DNA of 64,000 nt from Lumbricus rubellus (GCA_945859605.1 OX243824.1:23791221-23855220); one strand, 5' to 3'. Positions 43,590 through 54,745 are shown, counted from the stretch's first letter. Notes: generated by a model not told the origin, from the sequence alone. Made by a program: numbers and translations.

Positions 43590-44012
43590 ATGAGCGTCAA
43601 ACAAATCGATGTTTGTGGAGTAGTGCTACCGAATATTGCTTTGTCGAATGTGGATCTAATCGAAGCGGCTAAGAAACTAAATATTCCGAATTTTAGAGGC
43701 GTTTTCGTGCGAGACGAGCTGCCGAATAAACCTAGACGGATTGAATGTGGGATATTGAATCTAGACGATTCTAAAGGAACCGGTCAGCATTGGTGCGCTT
43801 TCTTAAAGAGCGGTAATGAGAAAATATATTTCGATAGTTACGGCCTTCCTCCCCCTCTGGAACTGATAAAGTATTTACGCCGTCCAGTGTTATATAACAG
43901 CGAACGTATACAGCCCGATAACGAAGTGTTTTGCGGTCATTTATGTTTGTATGTGACCAAGATGGTGAGTGATGGAATTAATTTTCAAGAAGTTATAAAC
44001 GGCTTGCATTAA
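43590..44012 (+). CDS. PRO: Polinton adenain-like cysteine protease (right arm)
   Basis: Mirror copy of 38817-39239, with an identical 140-residue product including His67, Asp82 and Cys115. Sixteen nt separate it from the PolB fragment, as in the left arm. Confidence 0.93.
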   Translation: MSVKQIDVCGVVLPNIALSNVDLIEAAKKLNIPNFRGVFVRDELPNKPRRIECGILNLDDSKGTGQHWCAFLKSGNEKIYFDSYGLPPPLELIKYLRRPVLYNSERIQPDNEVFCGHLCLYVTKMVSDGINFQEVINGLH

Positions 44013-44031
44013 AAATTATTATATATATAAA
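44001..44031 (+). promoter_or_regulatory. TATA-bearing leader (right arm, discoidin fibre)
   Basis: Mirror of 38798-38828. Starts inside the last protease codons and runs to the fibre ATG. Confidence 0.5.
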
Positions 44032-44805
44032 ATGCCCGTCGATAAATTCGGTCACACCGATGTTGGTTCATCACAAAGAATAATTGCTGGAGGTGTAACT
44101 CTTAGTCAAGCAAATGCTAATTTTCTTCGATTGGATGGCGCAAACCCGGCGACTGGAAATCTAAAAATGGGTGGTCACGTCATTAAAGGTTTGCCTACAA
44201 CGAAGACTTCGACAGCAGGAATGGATGAGGCCTTAAGTCGGGGTCAGGCAATTGATTTGATAACAAATCACGATGATTTACCATCCAACGATAATCATTT
44301 GACGAATAAGAAATACGTTGATGAACAAGTTACAAAGAATTACGTCGAGAAATCTCTGAAAAAGTGCCACGTTGGATATATTCCTCCCTTGGAAGATGAT
44401 GTAAGTATGACAGGATTCGTTGCTAGCGCCAGTGCTTGTTTTTTTGAAAACAAAGCCTACCATGCTTTCACTAATCTCACCGACGATGTTAACGCAGCTT
44501 GGATTTCGGGTGAAGGTATAACTGTTTGGTTACAAATTAAATGTCCTGAGCCAGTTAAAATTTGGAGAATTGCGTTGAAAACCGCATATTTATCTAAATG
44601 GAATTTTTCCGCTAGCATAGATGGAGTAGTGTTTGCACCATTATACATATACCCTTCTTCAACGTATTCACCGGCTGTTCCGACATTTTTTGATATTACT
44701 AGGCCTACGGATGCGTATCAATATTACAGAGTTACATCAACGGAAAGGGAAGATAATCGTCACCGAGAGATTCAGGTAATGCAATTATACGTATACGATG
44801 ACTAA
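44032..44805 (+). CDS. Polinton fibre-like protein with discoidin-like head (right arm)
   Basis: Mirror copy of 38024-38797 with an identical 257-residue product. Shaft-like N-terminus with NLKMGGHVIKGLP and a C-terminal F5/8C-like domain. Confidence 0.8.
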   Translation: MPVDKFGHTDVGSSQRIIAGGVTLSQANANFLRLDGANPATGNLKMGGHVIKGLPTTKTSTAGMDEALSRGQAIDLITNHDDLPSNDNHLTNKKYVDEQVTKNYVEKSLKKCHVGYIPPLEDDVSMTGFVASASACFFENKAYHAFTNLTDDVNAAWISGEGITVWLQIKCPEPVKIWRIALKTAYLSKWNFSASIDGVVFAPLYIYPSSTYSPAVPTFFDITRPTDAYQYYRVTSTEREDNRHREIQVMQLYVYDD

Positions 44806-44825
44806 TCTGCTGGGAAGATGGGGAC

Positions 44826-44856
44826 GGCTTGCATTAAAAATTATTATATATATAAA
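44826..44856 (+). promoter_or_regulatory. TATA-bearing leader (right arm, C1q fibre)
   Basis: The 31 nt are identical to 44001-44031, including the GGC TTG CAT TAA relic of the protease end. Confidence 0.5.
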
Positions 44857-45930
44857 ATGCCCGTTGATAAATTCGGCCACACAGATGTTGGCACATCAGA
44901 AAGAGTAATCGCTGGAGGTGTCACTCTTAGTCAAGTAAATGCTAGTTTTCTTCGATTGGATGGAGCAAACATCGCGACTGGAAATCTAAAAATGGGTGGT
45001 CACAAAATTAAAGGACTGCCCACAACGAAGCCTTTGACAGCAGGAATGGATGAGGCCTTAAGTTGGGGTCAAGCCATTGATTTGATAACGAATCACGACG
45101 ATTCTCCGTCCAACGATAATCATTTGACGAATAAGAAATACGTTGATGAACAAGTTACATTGAAGGTGTCTAAAACTGGTGATACAATGACTGGTGATCT
45201 AATCTTAAACGTTGGCTCCGATCGTCTGCGTTCAATGGGTTGTAAGGACTTGAGAGGAGAAAATAAAGAATTCACTATTTTCTTAGGTAGTATACGAAAT
45301 AAACTACAATGTTCGTTAAACAATCCTATTACATTACAATCGATGGATGGATTTCGTTTTAGAATAAACAGTGAAATCATGTTAGAGATGGTTAAGTCAC
45401 TCGATGGCACTCCTCCGTCTAAAATAAATGTGTATAAGTCCATCTTTATGCATGATGCTTACATTACAGGACTACACGAACCCAACAACGCCAGCGATGC
45501 AGCTACGAAGCAGTATGTAGATTCTATCTCAATCGGTCCCGCGCTTAGCATTCATTCTTTAACTTGGCAATTCTTAATCGCTAAAACTCACACAAGAGTT
45601 ACTTTCGATAGTGTAAGATTCAAAACCGATGGTGTTATAAGTGCGGGAATGACCCGTTTCACTCCCGGTAAAGCCGGATACTATTTCGTTTCGACGTACA
45701 TAGAATTTGGTAACAGTAGTACCGCTCCTAGTAACGTCTACCTGTATAGAAATGGGGCGAATTACATGCAAATTGCGGGCGGAGGGGGAACGGGAGCTGC
45801 GTTTAACAATTCAACCGGTAGTTGCATAATTTTCGTAACCAATACCGATTTTCTCGAGATATTCGCTTATTCGCACATCGCACTAAATATATTAGCTAGA
45901 GACTTTTCAATGGCATTCTTACGACCTTAG
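44857..45930 (+). CDS. Polinton fibre-like protein with C1q-like head (right arm)
   Basis: Mirror copy of 36899-37972, with an identical 357-residue product from MPVDKFGHTDVGTSER. Tail-fibre-like shaft and C1q/TNF-like jelly-roll head. Confidence 0.8.
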   Translation: MPVDKFGHTDVGTSERVIAGGVTLSQVNASFLRLDGANIATGNLKMGGHKIKGLPTTKPLTAGMDEALSWGQAIDLITNHDDSPSNDNHLTNKKYVDEQVTLKVSKTGDTMTGDLILNVGSDRLRSMGCKDLRGENKEFTIFLGSIRNKLQCSLNNPITLQSMDGFRFRINSEIMLEMVKSLDGTPPSKINVYKSIFMHDAYITGLHEPNNASDAATKQYVDSISIGPALSIHSLTWQFLIAKTHTRVTFDSVRFKTDGVISAGMTRFTPGKAGYYFVSTYIEFGNSSTAPSNVYLYRNGANYMQIAGGGGTGAAFNNSTGSCIIFVTNTDFLEIFAYSHIALNILARDFSMAFLRP

Positions 45931-46056
45931 TTTCCTTGCTGACCTAGAAGCTTCTAAACGCCAGCTGTGTTGAGTTTTGTTGTCCACCAGTCTGGCTTTG
46001 CTTATGCTGTTCGGTGCACGACATCCAATAGAAAAGACGCATCTTATCCAAAACAC

Positions 46057-46194
46057 TTAAGAATTTTAGCTGACCATTTTATCTGCTTTATTAGCTTCTT
46101 TCAAAATGGCGGAGCTTGTTAACTCTTAAGAATTTTAGCTGACCATTTTATCTGCTTCATTAGCTTCTTTCAAAATGGCGGAGCTTGTTAACTC
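46057..46194. repeat. Two 69-bp tandem units at the right Polinton end
   Basis: Inverted counterpart of 36635-36772. The outer unit differs from its left mirror by one base (TTCATTAGC instead of TTTATTAGC). Confidence 0.9.
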
Positions 46195-46210
46195 TATTAC
46201 TACTTCCGCT

Positions 46211-47105
46211 CACATGGGAGCCAGCGCATCCCAGGGCAGTAGACAGTATTTAATACATGTAGGATGGATTTACAGTAGAAGACATTGCAAAGAAAGAAAA
46301 GGAATCGACGACCATTGAAGGATTCTGTTTCGAACACGAATGGGTTTTGGGTAAAGAGCGAAATTTACCCCGGACAATACCGGGTACCCCAGAGAGGTGA
46401 GGAAAGGTGGACCAGGGTGGTGGTTTTAGGGGTCGGTGGATGATGGGGGATGGGGAGAGTGGGGTCGGTGTTAGGAGTGGGGAAGCGGGCTGGGAGAGGA
46501 GGAGTGACGGAATGGGGTGTGGTGGAGTTGGGGTGGGGCAAGGGGAGTAGGGGTATTGACGGGGAGCGGGGGCGAAGCCAAAATTCCACGGGCAATGCCG
46601 GCTACCCCAGCTATAGTATAATATAAGCGTTGATCCTGATCTAGTGGTACCTGATTTAAGAGGCAGTTGGAAGCCAATGCAGTTCTCAGCCATGTATGTT
46701 TGTTTGTGTATATCAATATGTGTGACACTTTGTGTGTATGTGTGTACTGATGTAAACATACATAAGCGTGCATACAAATCTGTGCACTGCATAGCCCACA
46801 TATACAATTATACATAGGCCATGTGCAAGTATACATAGGCCTACTTGCATGTTAACGCACGCAATTGATTAGAATGTAGCCTACGAGTTTTTAAAACCTG
46901 TAAAAACCTTCCAACAATTTACGCAAATTGCAAAAACCTAGACTAATTTGAATGCAAATTTCATTCAAGCGAGGCCATCGACTAACTAAGCATTAAGCCT
47001 GACGAATGTCACTTGGGTTAAATACGTTCTGCTGCTATCTAGACCGATTAATTATTCAATGGGAGCATTTATATAGCGCGCAACTAGATGCAGCTTGTGA
47101 ACTGT
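46211..47105. other. Unassigned sequence with G-rich and GT-rich patches
   Basis: A G-rich stretch at 46385-46590 (GGGGTCGGTG, GGGGAGTAGGGG) is followed by TGTGTGTATG patches. No gene recognised. Confidence 0.4.
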
Positions 47106-47111
47106 TTGCGT

Positions 47112-47595
47112 TCGCATACATAGAGACAGACACACATCCAGACAAACAGACAAACAGACAGCCAGCCAGACAGCCAGCCAGCCAGATAGATAGACAGACA
47201 AACAGAGAAACAGAGACAGCCAGATAGATAGACAGATAGATAGACAGACAGCCAGATAGATAGACAGACAAACAGAGAAACAGAGACAGCCAGATAGATA
47301 GACAGACAGATAGACAGAGAGACAGACAGATAGAACCAGAGAGACAGTCAGATAGATAGACAGAGAGACAGCCAGATAGATAGATAGACAGAGAGACAGC
47401 CAGATAGATAGACAGACAGACAGAGACAGAGACAGAGACAGATAGATAGATAGACAAACAGACAGAGAGATAAACAGAGAGACAGAGACAGCCAGATATA
47501 TAGACAGACAGACAGACAGCCAGTTAGATAGACACTGTAGACAGACATACAGACAGACAGACAACCGGATAGACAGACAAACAGACAGATGTTTG
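47112..47595. repeat. (ACAG/ATAG)n with GCCAGATAGATAGACAG units
   Basis: About 480 bp of GATAGACAGACA with recurring AGCCAGATAGATAGAC. Ser/Leu/Cys-rich reverse frames are artefacts. Confidence 0.95.
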
Positions 47596-48154
47596 CAGGC
47601 CAGTCGTATAAACACATATACAGTAATCAATCTCGATGTGTTTGGGAAACCGGTTTCACCACATTCGGATGTCGTTAAGAAGGACTTAAGCGACGACGTC
47701 ACTGGGTAATTATCTCTTGCAAATAGTCGTCCTCTCCGCTGCGACTTATTATAGTTCTGTGCGAATCTGGACCAGAGATATCATCGTCTGCTAGAGCTTC
47801 AATCAAATCCCTTCTGCTTTGATTGAAATAATATTGATTGGCGCCCTGTTCCCCCCCCCCCCCCAACGAGAAAAGCATCGGCAAACGTTAAGTCCGTTAT
47901 AGGCGTAGGCCTATTATAGCGCCCACATATATTTTAGCAACAACACAATGATCACGGCAAATACATGTAGTTTAGCAGGAATTTGAAAAATGCAAAGCAG
48001 GAAATTAAGAACATGAGTATTGATTGAGTAGGCCAATATTTCAGCTTCACAATGTAAATTAAATTTTCTCAGCTTCGATTAGTGGCACCGGCATCGGTCC
48101 GCCGCGGGCCACCACTTTGAGAGCCACTGGTGTAACGCACCTAGGATGCATAAC

Positions 48155-48220
48155 AATGACGACAGACAGACAGACATGCAGAAATAAATCAGTGAGATAG
48201 ACAGGCAATTGGTTAGACAC

Positions 48221-48264
<44 letters not shown>

Positions 48265-48445
48265 TCAGGCAAGCAGGCAGGCAGACGAGCAGATAAACAG
48301 ACAAATAGACAAAATGACAGGTAGACTGACATACAAGCAAGCAGACAGACACACCGACGAGAAGGAATACAAGCAGACATACAAGCAGACAGACAGATAG
48401 ACAGGCAGACACACAGACAGACAAGAAGGAATACAAGCAGTCAGA
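48155..48445. repeat. (GACA)n tetranucleotide satellite
   Basis: GACAGACA with CAAGCAG and GAAGGAATACAAGCAG variants. Confidence 0.93.
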
Positions 48446-48769
48446 CATGGATTGGCTTATAGCTTTACGAAAGAATTTTTGTTCCAAGGATTGGTCTTTG
48501 GCGTCGGCGCCGTTGTCAAAGGATTGAATCCAGGAGGTCTTATGCCTCATGGGGGGAGGGTTGGGGTTGGAGGGTTGGGGGGGGGGGGACAAAGCCCCTT
48601 CTCGTCGTCAGTGCCATTCCGTCCTCCAGCCACTGAGTCTGACCGAATTTCTAGAATCCCTTCCCCCCTCTTGACCATCTGCATCAACGAACCCGATGAC
48701 GACTGGACACAATAATAGATGACCACAAGTCCACTACGCTCCCCCGCTCTCAATTCCTCTCTCACTCCC

Positions 48770-48935
48770 TCTCCGTTACCCCGTCTCTCTCACTCCCTCT
48801 CTCACTCCCTCTCCCTCTCCGTTTCCTTGTCTCTCTCACTCCCTCTCTCACTCCCTCTCCCTCTCCGTTTCCCTGTCTCTCTCACTCCCTCTCTCACTCC
48901 CTTTCCCTCTCCGTTTCCCTGTATCTATCCATTTC
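48770..48935. repeat. CTCTCTCACTCCCT minisatellite
   Basis: Three copies of a block of about 55-60 bp made of CTCTCTCACTCC and CTCTCCGTTTCC. Confidence 0.85.
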
Positions 48936-49169
48936 CCCCCACTCTCTCTCTCCCAATGGACATCAAAGTCAAACGACAACAACACACCGACTCACGCTAT
49001 TCTCCCTCCTCCTCCTCCTCCTCAGCCGAGGTTTCCATCTTTTCAAGCGCTCAGCGATCTCAGTCTGTCTACCTGTCTGTGCTTTATCTGTCTGCATACC
49101 AGCTTGTCTGTCTGCTCAAGTCTATAATCTGTCCATGTTTCTCTCTCTGGGTAAATCCGTTTCTTTCTC

Positions 49170-49400
49170 TCATGTATCTATCCATCCATCCCTCTCCCCA
49201 TCGACCTATCCATCTATCTATCCATCCATCCGTCTATCCGTCTATTCATCTATCCGTATATTCATCCATCCGTCTATTCATCTATCCATCTATCCATCCG
49301 TCTACTGATCCATCCACACACCCATCCATCCATAAATCCACCCATCCATCATCCATCCATCATCCATCCATCCATCCATCCATCCAACCATATACCCACC
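49170..49400. repeat. (CATC/TATC)n tetranucleotide satellite
   Basis: CCATCCAT, CTATCCGT and TATTCATC variants. Confidence 0.93.
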
Positions 49401-49967
49401 CGTGCCTATCTTGCTGCTTGCCCTTCAATGACTCTGTACCTATGTTTCTTTTCCACTCTCCCTGTGTCCGGATTTCTACCTCGGCCTTTCCCTACACAAC
49501 GCCAACCTACTTCACCACAGACAAATCGCCGATAGACGCACCAACGTGACCCGGACGACCCTCACCACATACATCGACCAGCCACCAGTGACAGAAGCAT
49601 TGGTCAACTTGCACTGAGAACGCGAACCTTGGCGTCGAACCTGTCACTTCGCCATACATCATCACCGCATCCTCATAACTCATAACATATACGACTAATA
49701 GCAATGTTCCAGTTTCACCAAGAAACCAGATCTATGGGAGTATCAAGCACCGTATTACACATATCACAAAATAAAATAAATTATCTGATCCGGACCTTGC
49801 CCTCTGTGCACTGAATTCATATTAATCGTGTTTTTGTGTCGTGTTCCCTCATGTCCTGTCCGCCCATCCGCGTCCACCTACGCTCCATCCAGCCATCCAT
49901 CATTCCGCCTTACTAAAAATTCATCCAACCATTCCTCATTCAACCTATCTAGTAATAGGCTTCCTTC

Positions 49968-50408
49968 CATGGGCGCCCACACATAGGGGCAAGGGGGGGC
50001 ACTTGCCCCCCTGGAAAAGTGAAACCTATTTTTCTAACAACTACTTTTGGGCTTTGAAAATTTTTCTTCACATTAAAACACTAACGATACGAATGAAAAA
50101 CACAGTGAAACTCAGAAATTTACGTTTACAAATTTCTATAGAATTTTTTTTATATTGTGTCCCTCATGAACCTACTTTCAACATCTGCTTTTGCGTTTTT
50201 AAAAAAATTTTCGCACTCAGAAAACTATTCATATTAAAATAATACACTAAATGAAACTGAAAATTTTGCATTAAGAAACCTCTTTGAAAAATACCTGTTT
50301 TATTAATTTCCAGCGCTGTATTTTTTATGCTTTCGGCACTGAAAAATTTAACCGTGACCCCCGTAAAATGTTTGCCCCCTCCTGCAAAAATTTCTGCGGG
50401 CGCCCATG
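49968..50408. mobile_element. hAT-type non-autonomous element, 441 bp, perfect 8-bp TSD
   Basis: Termini CATGGGCGCCCACAC and GCGGGCGCCCATG are inverted. Perfect flanking repeats CTTCCTTC (49960-49967 and 50409-50416). Subterminal GGGGGCACTTGCCCCCC and TTTGCCCCCTCCTGC pair with each other. No transposase frame. Confidence 0.85.
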
Positions 50409-50589
50409 CTTCCTTCTGATTCCATCCGTTCCTATTATGTTCCATCTATTCTTCATTCCATCTGTTCATAATATATGCTCCATCTATATATTCTTCATTG
50501 TATCCAGCAATCTATGCTACATCCATTCTTCATTGTATACACCCAGCAATCTATGCTTCATTAATTATTTACTCCACTCGTTCATCTAT

Positions 50590-51035
50590 AGAGCCTATGT
50601 GCTCCATCCATCCACCCATTCATCCACCCATGCATCCAACCATGTTCCGTCTAAAGTTCTTCATTCCATTCGTTTATCCATCCGTCCATCCATTCTTCAT
50701 TTCGTTAATCCATCCATCCATCCATCCATATTCCACCTATTCTTCATTCTATTCGTTCATCCATTCTTCATTTCGTTAATCCATCCATCCATCCATCCAT
50801 CCATCCATCCATATTCCACCTATTCTTCATTCTATTCGTTCATCCACTTCTTCATTTCGTTAATCCATCTATCCATTCCGTTCATTCATCCATCCATATT
50901 CCACCTATTCTTCATTCTATTCGTCCATCCATTCTTCATTTCGGTAATCCATCCATCCATTCTTCATTTCGTTAATCCATCCATCCATTCTTCATTTCGT
51001 TAATCCATCCATCCATTCTTCATTTCGTTAATCCA
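50590..51035. repeat. CCATCCATTCTTCATTTCGTTAAT minisatellite
   Basis: Alternating CATCCATCCAT and ATTCTTCATTTCGTTAATC blocks. The last four units (50935-51035) are regular at about 25 bp. Confidence 0.92.
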
Positions 51036-51900
51036 TTCCATTCAACGTCTTCCGATTGATTAACTCATTTCGTCTTTTTCCGTCAACACCCAGATGAGAC
51101 TCTGAGCCAGAATTCCAAATTACTTCCATTTCCTTCTCCCATAATTCGTACCTGCCTCTTTTCCCAGCCCTCCATCCACCCTCCAGCCCCCTTCCTCCAC
51201 CCTCCAGCCCCATTCTTCCACCTTCCCAGCCCAACCATCCGGCCAAATTTTCGCCGCCGACCGTTCCGTAAAATTGCAATTTACGACGAAATTCTCGTGG
51301 ATCCGTCATGTTCCCTAAATAACGAATCTGTCGTTGACATTGGATCGGGCTACACCCGGAGCGCCGAACGCGAAGCTCGTTTCGCGGCCTTGGAACCGTA
51401 AACGTTCGTATTAGCCTGAGCTCTATCGAGATGCCCGGATTAGCGCTGATTTGCCATAATATATAGGAACCAGAAATGAAATACGTTCCGTCTCCACACC
51501 CTTGTATACGTATGCGCACAGCACATTAACCGGAGAGTGTATTAAAGTAGCCTATATCTGCACAGCGTGTGCATAAGTACCACCATGACCTATAACGTTT
51601 GTGGGCGTTAAAAAGGCGCTGCATTATATGTTTTTTTAATTCGTATCTATATAAGCTTGGGCATTTACCCTTATACCCATGCACATACAAACATGCAAGT
51701 GCATAGCCTATAACATAGGCCTACAATGTCATGTATGTATGCATCTTACGAACATAATTACAAAGATAATGCCTGTAGGCCTAATATAGGCTGCATTCAT
51801 ACACACATGCCTTATATGACTAGAAATGTTTTCGTGCACTCATAAATAGGCCACGCAATAATTGCAGGTCTACAGTAATTTGCTGACAATTATTCATATA
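51036..51900. other. Unassigned sequence; one open frame of 163 codons
   Basis: A minus-strand open frame at 51028-51519 has no motif I recognise, and part of it is a Gly-rich repeat translation. I do not call it a gene. Confidence 0.3.
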
Positions 51901-51904
51901 CATT

Positions 51905-52345
51905 GTCTTGTCTTATCCGTCTTCGATCCAAAGGTTGGCCGCACCATTAACCGTCTGTCTCCAAATGTATCTTTCCTCTGTCGTCCTCAGTAGTTCAATC
52001 ATATTCTAGTCTGTCCAAGACACAATGTTTTCAACCCAGGTTGTTCCTTGTCTTCCACGTGCTCTCGATCCAGCTTTCTAGCCTGCATTATCACTATTTC
52101 CAACCATTTTTCACTTTTCCTCACGATGTGACCAAAGTATTTCATTTTCCATGCTTTTAATGTTGCTTAAAAGCTGACGTTCTGTGCCAATTTGTTCTAG
52201 TACCCATTCATTGGTTTTCTTTGCAGTCCATGATGAAATTCTTAGTATCTGCCTCAGTGCTTTCATTTCAAATCCAATTATCCTTATCTCGTCAGATTTC
52301 TTGATGGTCAATGATCCATCCTTCACAGCCATAAGTTGCGACTGG
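51905..52345 (-). pseudogene. Decayed LINE reverse transcriptase C-terminal region
   Basis: The minus strand encodes, in more than one frame, ALRQILRISSWTAKKTNEWVLEQIGTERQLL and then, after a break, ERYIWRQTVNGAANLWIEDG. These fit the conserved segment beyond the RT domain in animal non-LTR retrotransposons (RMLRISWTDRVTNEEVL.. and the later RRGRGR.. block). Frames are disrupted, so it is a relic unrelated to the intact LINE at 17.6 kb. Confidence 0.65.
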
Positions 52346-52961
52346 CCATATCATGCTAAGTATTATTACGCATGCGTAGGCTATATATATATTATAAAGC
52401 ATCTACGCGCATATACAAATAGTCTTACAAAACAACATACGGTACTGTAACAGCTAGTCATTTGTTCGGCCAAGAAAGGCCCAAGATTATGGTTGTTTTT
52501 GCTTGCTGTTCGTCCGAAGAAATAATGGTTCGACGTTTGCGGGATTTTCTCCAAACATTTCCGTCTTAACCAGACGTCACGTATCGAAGCCAAATCTATG
52601 GAGACCTATAATTAGATGTTTTTGACGTCGTCTGCTCGTCACGTGACGCAAGACCGACCGCCATTTTGAATGGCTAGATCTATGGTGGATTGATGGTGCA
52701 TATAATTATGTGGTGCATTTTTTGCTATGTTAATGGAGGCTTTATAAATCGTCAAATAAATAATACTAATAACACTACTAATAATAAGTATAATAAAAAA
52801 TATAGCAATAATATAATTATTATCAATATGGATACAGTGCAAATTTTTAAAAGTAAATACATCAAAGTTATAGCAGTATGCCTATACGGACAAAATTTAT
52901 GGTTTTGTTATGGACATGTTTGAACACAATTCTACAGCTCTATAATACCACTACAAACATG

Positions 52962-53132
52962 TGCATACCACCACCACCATCACCACTACCACCTCACCAC
53001 CACCACCACCAACACGACCACGATCACCACCACCACCACCACCAACACCACCATCACCATCACCACCACCACCCTTCACCCTCACCACCACCACCACCAC
53101 CACCACCACCACCACCACCACCACCACCACTA
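52962..53132. repeat. (CAC)n trinucleotide repeat
   Basis: CCACCA with ATCACC variants. Poly-Pro, His or Thr frames are artefacts. Confidence 0.95.
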
Positions 53133-53514
53133 ATGTTAATAATATTAAGGATAATTAAAAACAAGTAATTGAAATAATTTGACAGGTGAATTTTCTTCAG
53201 CTTGGATGACAGATAGACCAGAAAATCTTAGAATCGCAGGCGCTACTCTGGTACACAATCTTAATGGAGCTTATGTTTCCTTAAACGTTTACAAGCATAA
53301 TTTAAGCTCGTCATAAGCGCCTGCGAGAAATAAAAACAAAGCTTTATGAAAAAATACGCACTTTTAAGGTTTCAGGGAAATTATACATGAAAGCAGTTAT
53401 AGTAGGCTAATACCTTCCTATGAATATTGCATACGTATTAGTATTTGCAATGTAACGAGGCTTCTTTTGCCATCTAGAATCCTAGATTGATACATGTAGC
53501 AAACGAATGAATGC

Positions 53515-53830
53515 ACACACATACACATACATAGACATTAGACAGAAATACAGACAGATAGATAGACAGACGCAGAGGCAGTGACAGATAGAAAAGAAGA
53601 GAGGAAGAGAGGAAAAGGGAGATGGAGAGAGACAGAAAACTCTAGTAAGAAGCCTAGAGAAACAGAGACATGGACGACTAAGGAGGCAGCAGATAATAAC
53701 GAGAGAGACATACAGACAGACATATACATATACAGAGACAGACATAGACATAGACATACAGAGACAGGCAGAGGCAGACAGAGACACACAGAAGCAGACA
53801 GAGACAGAGAGAAACTGAACCGGGATGAGA
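53515..53830. repeat. GACAGA/ACATAC-rich minisatellite
   Basis: AGACAGA, GAGACAGA and ACATAGACATAG units. Confidence 0.85.
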
Positions 53831-54044
53831 CAGATACATACGAAGAAACAATACCACACAAAGACCTGGAGACGGAGGAGGTTGGAGAATCTCGCACAGG
53901 ATACAAATGAAGGACGAAAGAGAAGACTTGTCATGATCTCTTGACATCTTCTCTTCCAGCTGAATACCAAAGGCGATCGTCTGACTGCACAGAGCTTATC
54001 CACGTCAAGAGCATCTTTTCCACCCACCATCACTTCTTCATTCG

Positions 54045-54745
54045 CCCGCCACCCAACCCATCCACCCATCCACCCATCCTCATCCACCCACCCATCCACC
54101 CATCCACCCATCCTCATCCACCCACCCATCCACCCATCCACCCATCAACCGATCCATCTATCCATCCACCCATCCACTCATCCATCCCCCTCACCTATCC
54201 ACCCATCCATCCATTCATTCATCCATCCATCCATCCATCCATCCATCCATCCATCCATCCATCCATCCATCCATCCATCCATCCATCCATCCATCCATCC
54301 ATCCACACATCCATCCATCCACTCATCCATCCATCCATCCATCCACCCATCCATCCATCCATCCATCCATCTATCCACCCATCCATCCATCCATCCATCC
54401 ATCCACTCATCCATCCATCCATCCATCCATCCATCCACACATCCATCCATCCACTCATCCACACATCCATCCATCCACTCATCCATCCATCCATCCATCC
54501 ACACATCCATCCATCCACTCATCCACACATCCATCCATCCACTCATCCACCCATCCACCCATCCACCCATCCATCCATCGATCCATCCACCCATCCATCC
54601 ATCCACCTATCCATCTATCAATTCATTCACCCATCCATCCACCCATCCACTCATTCACCCACCCATCCACCCACCAATTCCCCCATTCCCCATCCATCCA
54701 TCCACCCATCCACTCATCCACCCACCCATCAATCCACCCATTGTC
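54045..54745. repeat. (CCAT)n satellite, ~700 bp
   Basis: Long CATCCATC tracts with CCACCCAT, CCACTCAT and CCACACAT variants. The block CACACATCCATCCATCCACT recurs at 54304, 54437, 54463, 54500 and 54526, a hint of higher-order structure. Confidence 0.95.

Larger units (their letters stand above)
36625..46204. mobile_element. Palindromic Polinton/Maverick, 9,580 bp
   Basis: Flanked by a perfect 6-bp repeat TCCGCT (36619-36624 and 46205-46210). Both ends begin AGTAGTAATAGAG. A 6-bp target duplication and AG-starting termini are Polinton hallmarks. Arms of exactly 4,270 bp (36625-40894 and 41935-46204) are inverted copies; any left position p maps to 82829-p. The unique spacer is 40895-41934. 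Each arm encodes a PolB C-terminal part, an adenain-like protease and two fibre-like proteins, identical in translation between arms. Integrase, packaging ATPase and capsid genes are missing, so the element is defective. I noticed one mismatch between arms, in the outer terminal repeat (AATAAAG against AATGAAG). Confidence 0.95.

Noticed and set aside
36625..46204. Two separate Polinton insertions in inverted orientation
   Set aside because: Only one outer TCCGCT duplication pair exists, the arms are equal in length to the base and no inner termini or inner duplication are present.
36625..46204. Assembly artefact producing the palindrome
   Set aside because: Not fully excluded, but an artefact would not create matching 6-bp target duplications beside two outer termini with different flanks, and the arms differ by at least one base.
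47112..48445. CRISPR-like array of regularly spaced repeats
   Set aside because: Tetranucleotide microsatellite in an animal genome; no distinct spacers.
51028..51519. 163-codon minus-strand ORF as a gene or neurexin exon
   Set aside because: No recognisable domain, no convincing splice borders, and one third is a Gly/Trp-rich repeat translation.
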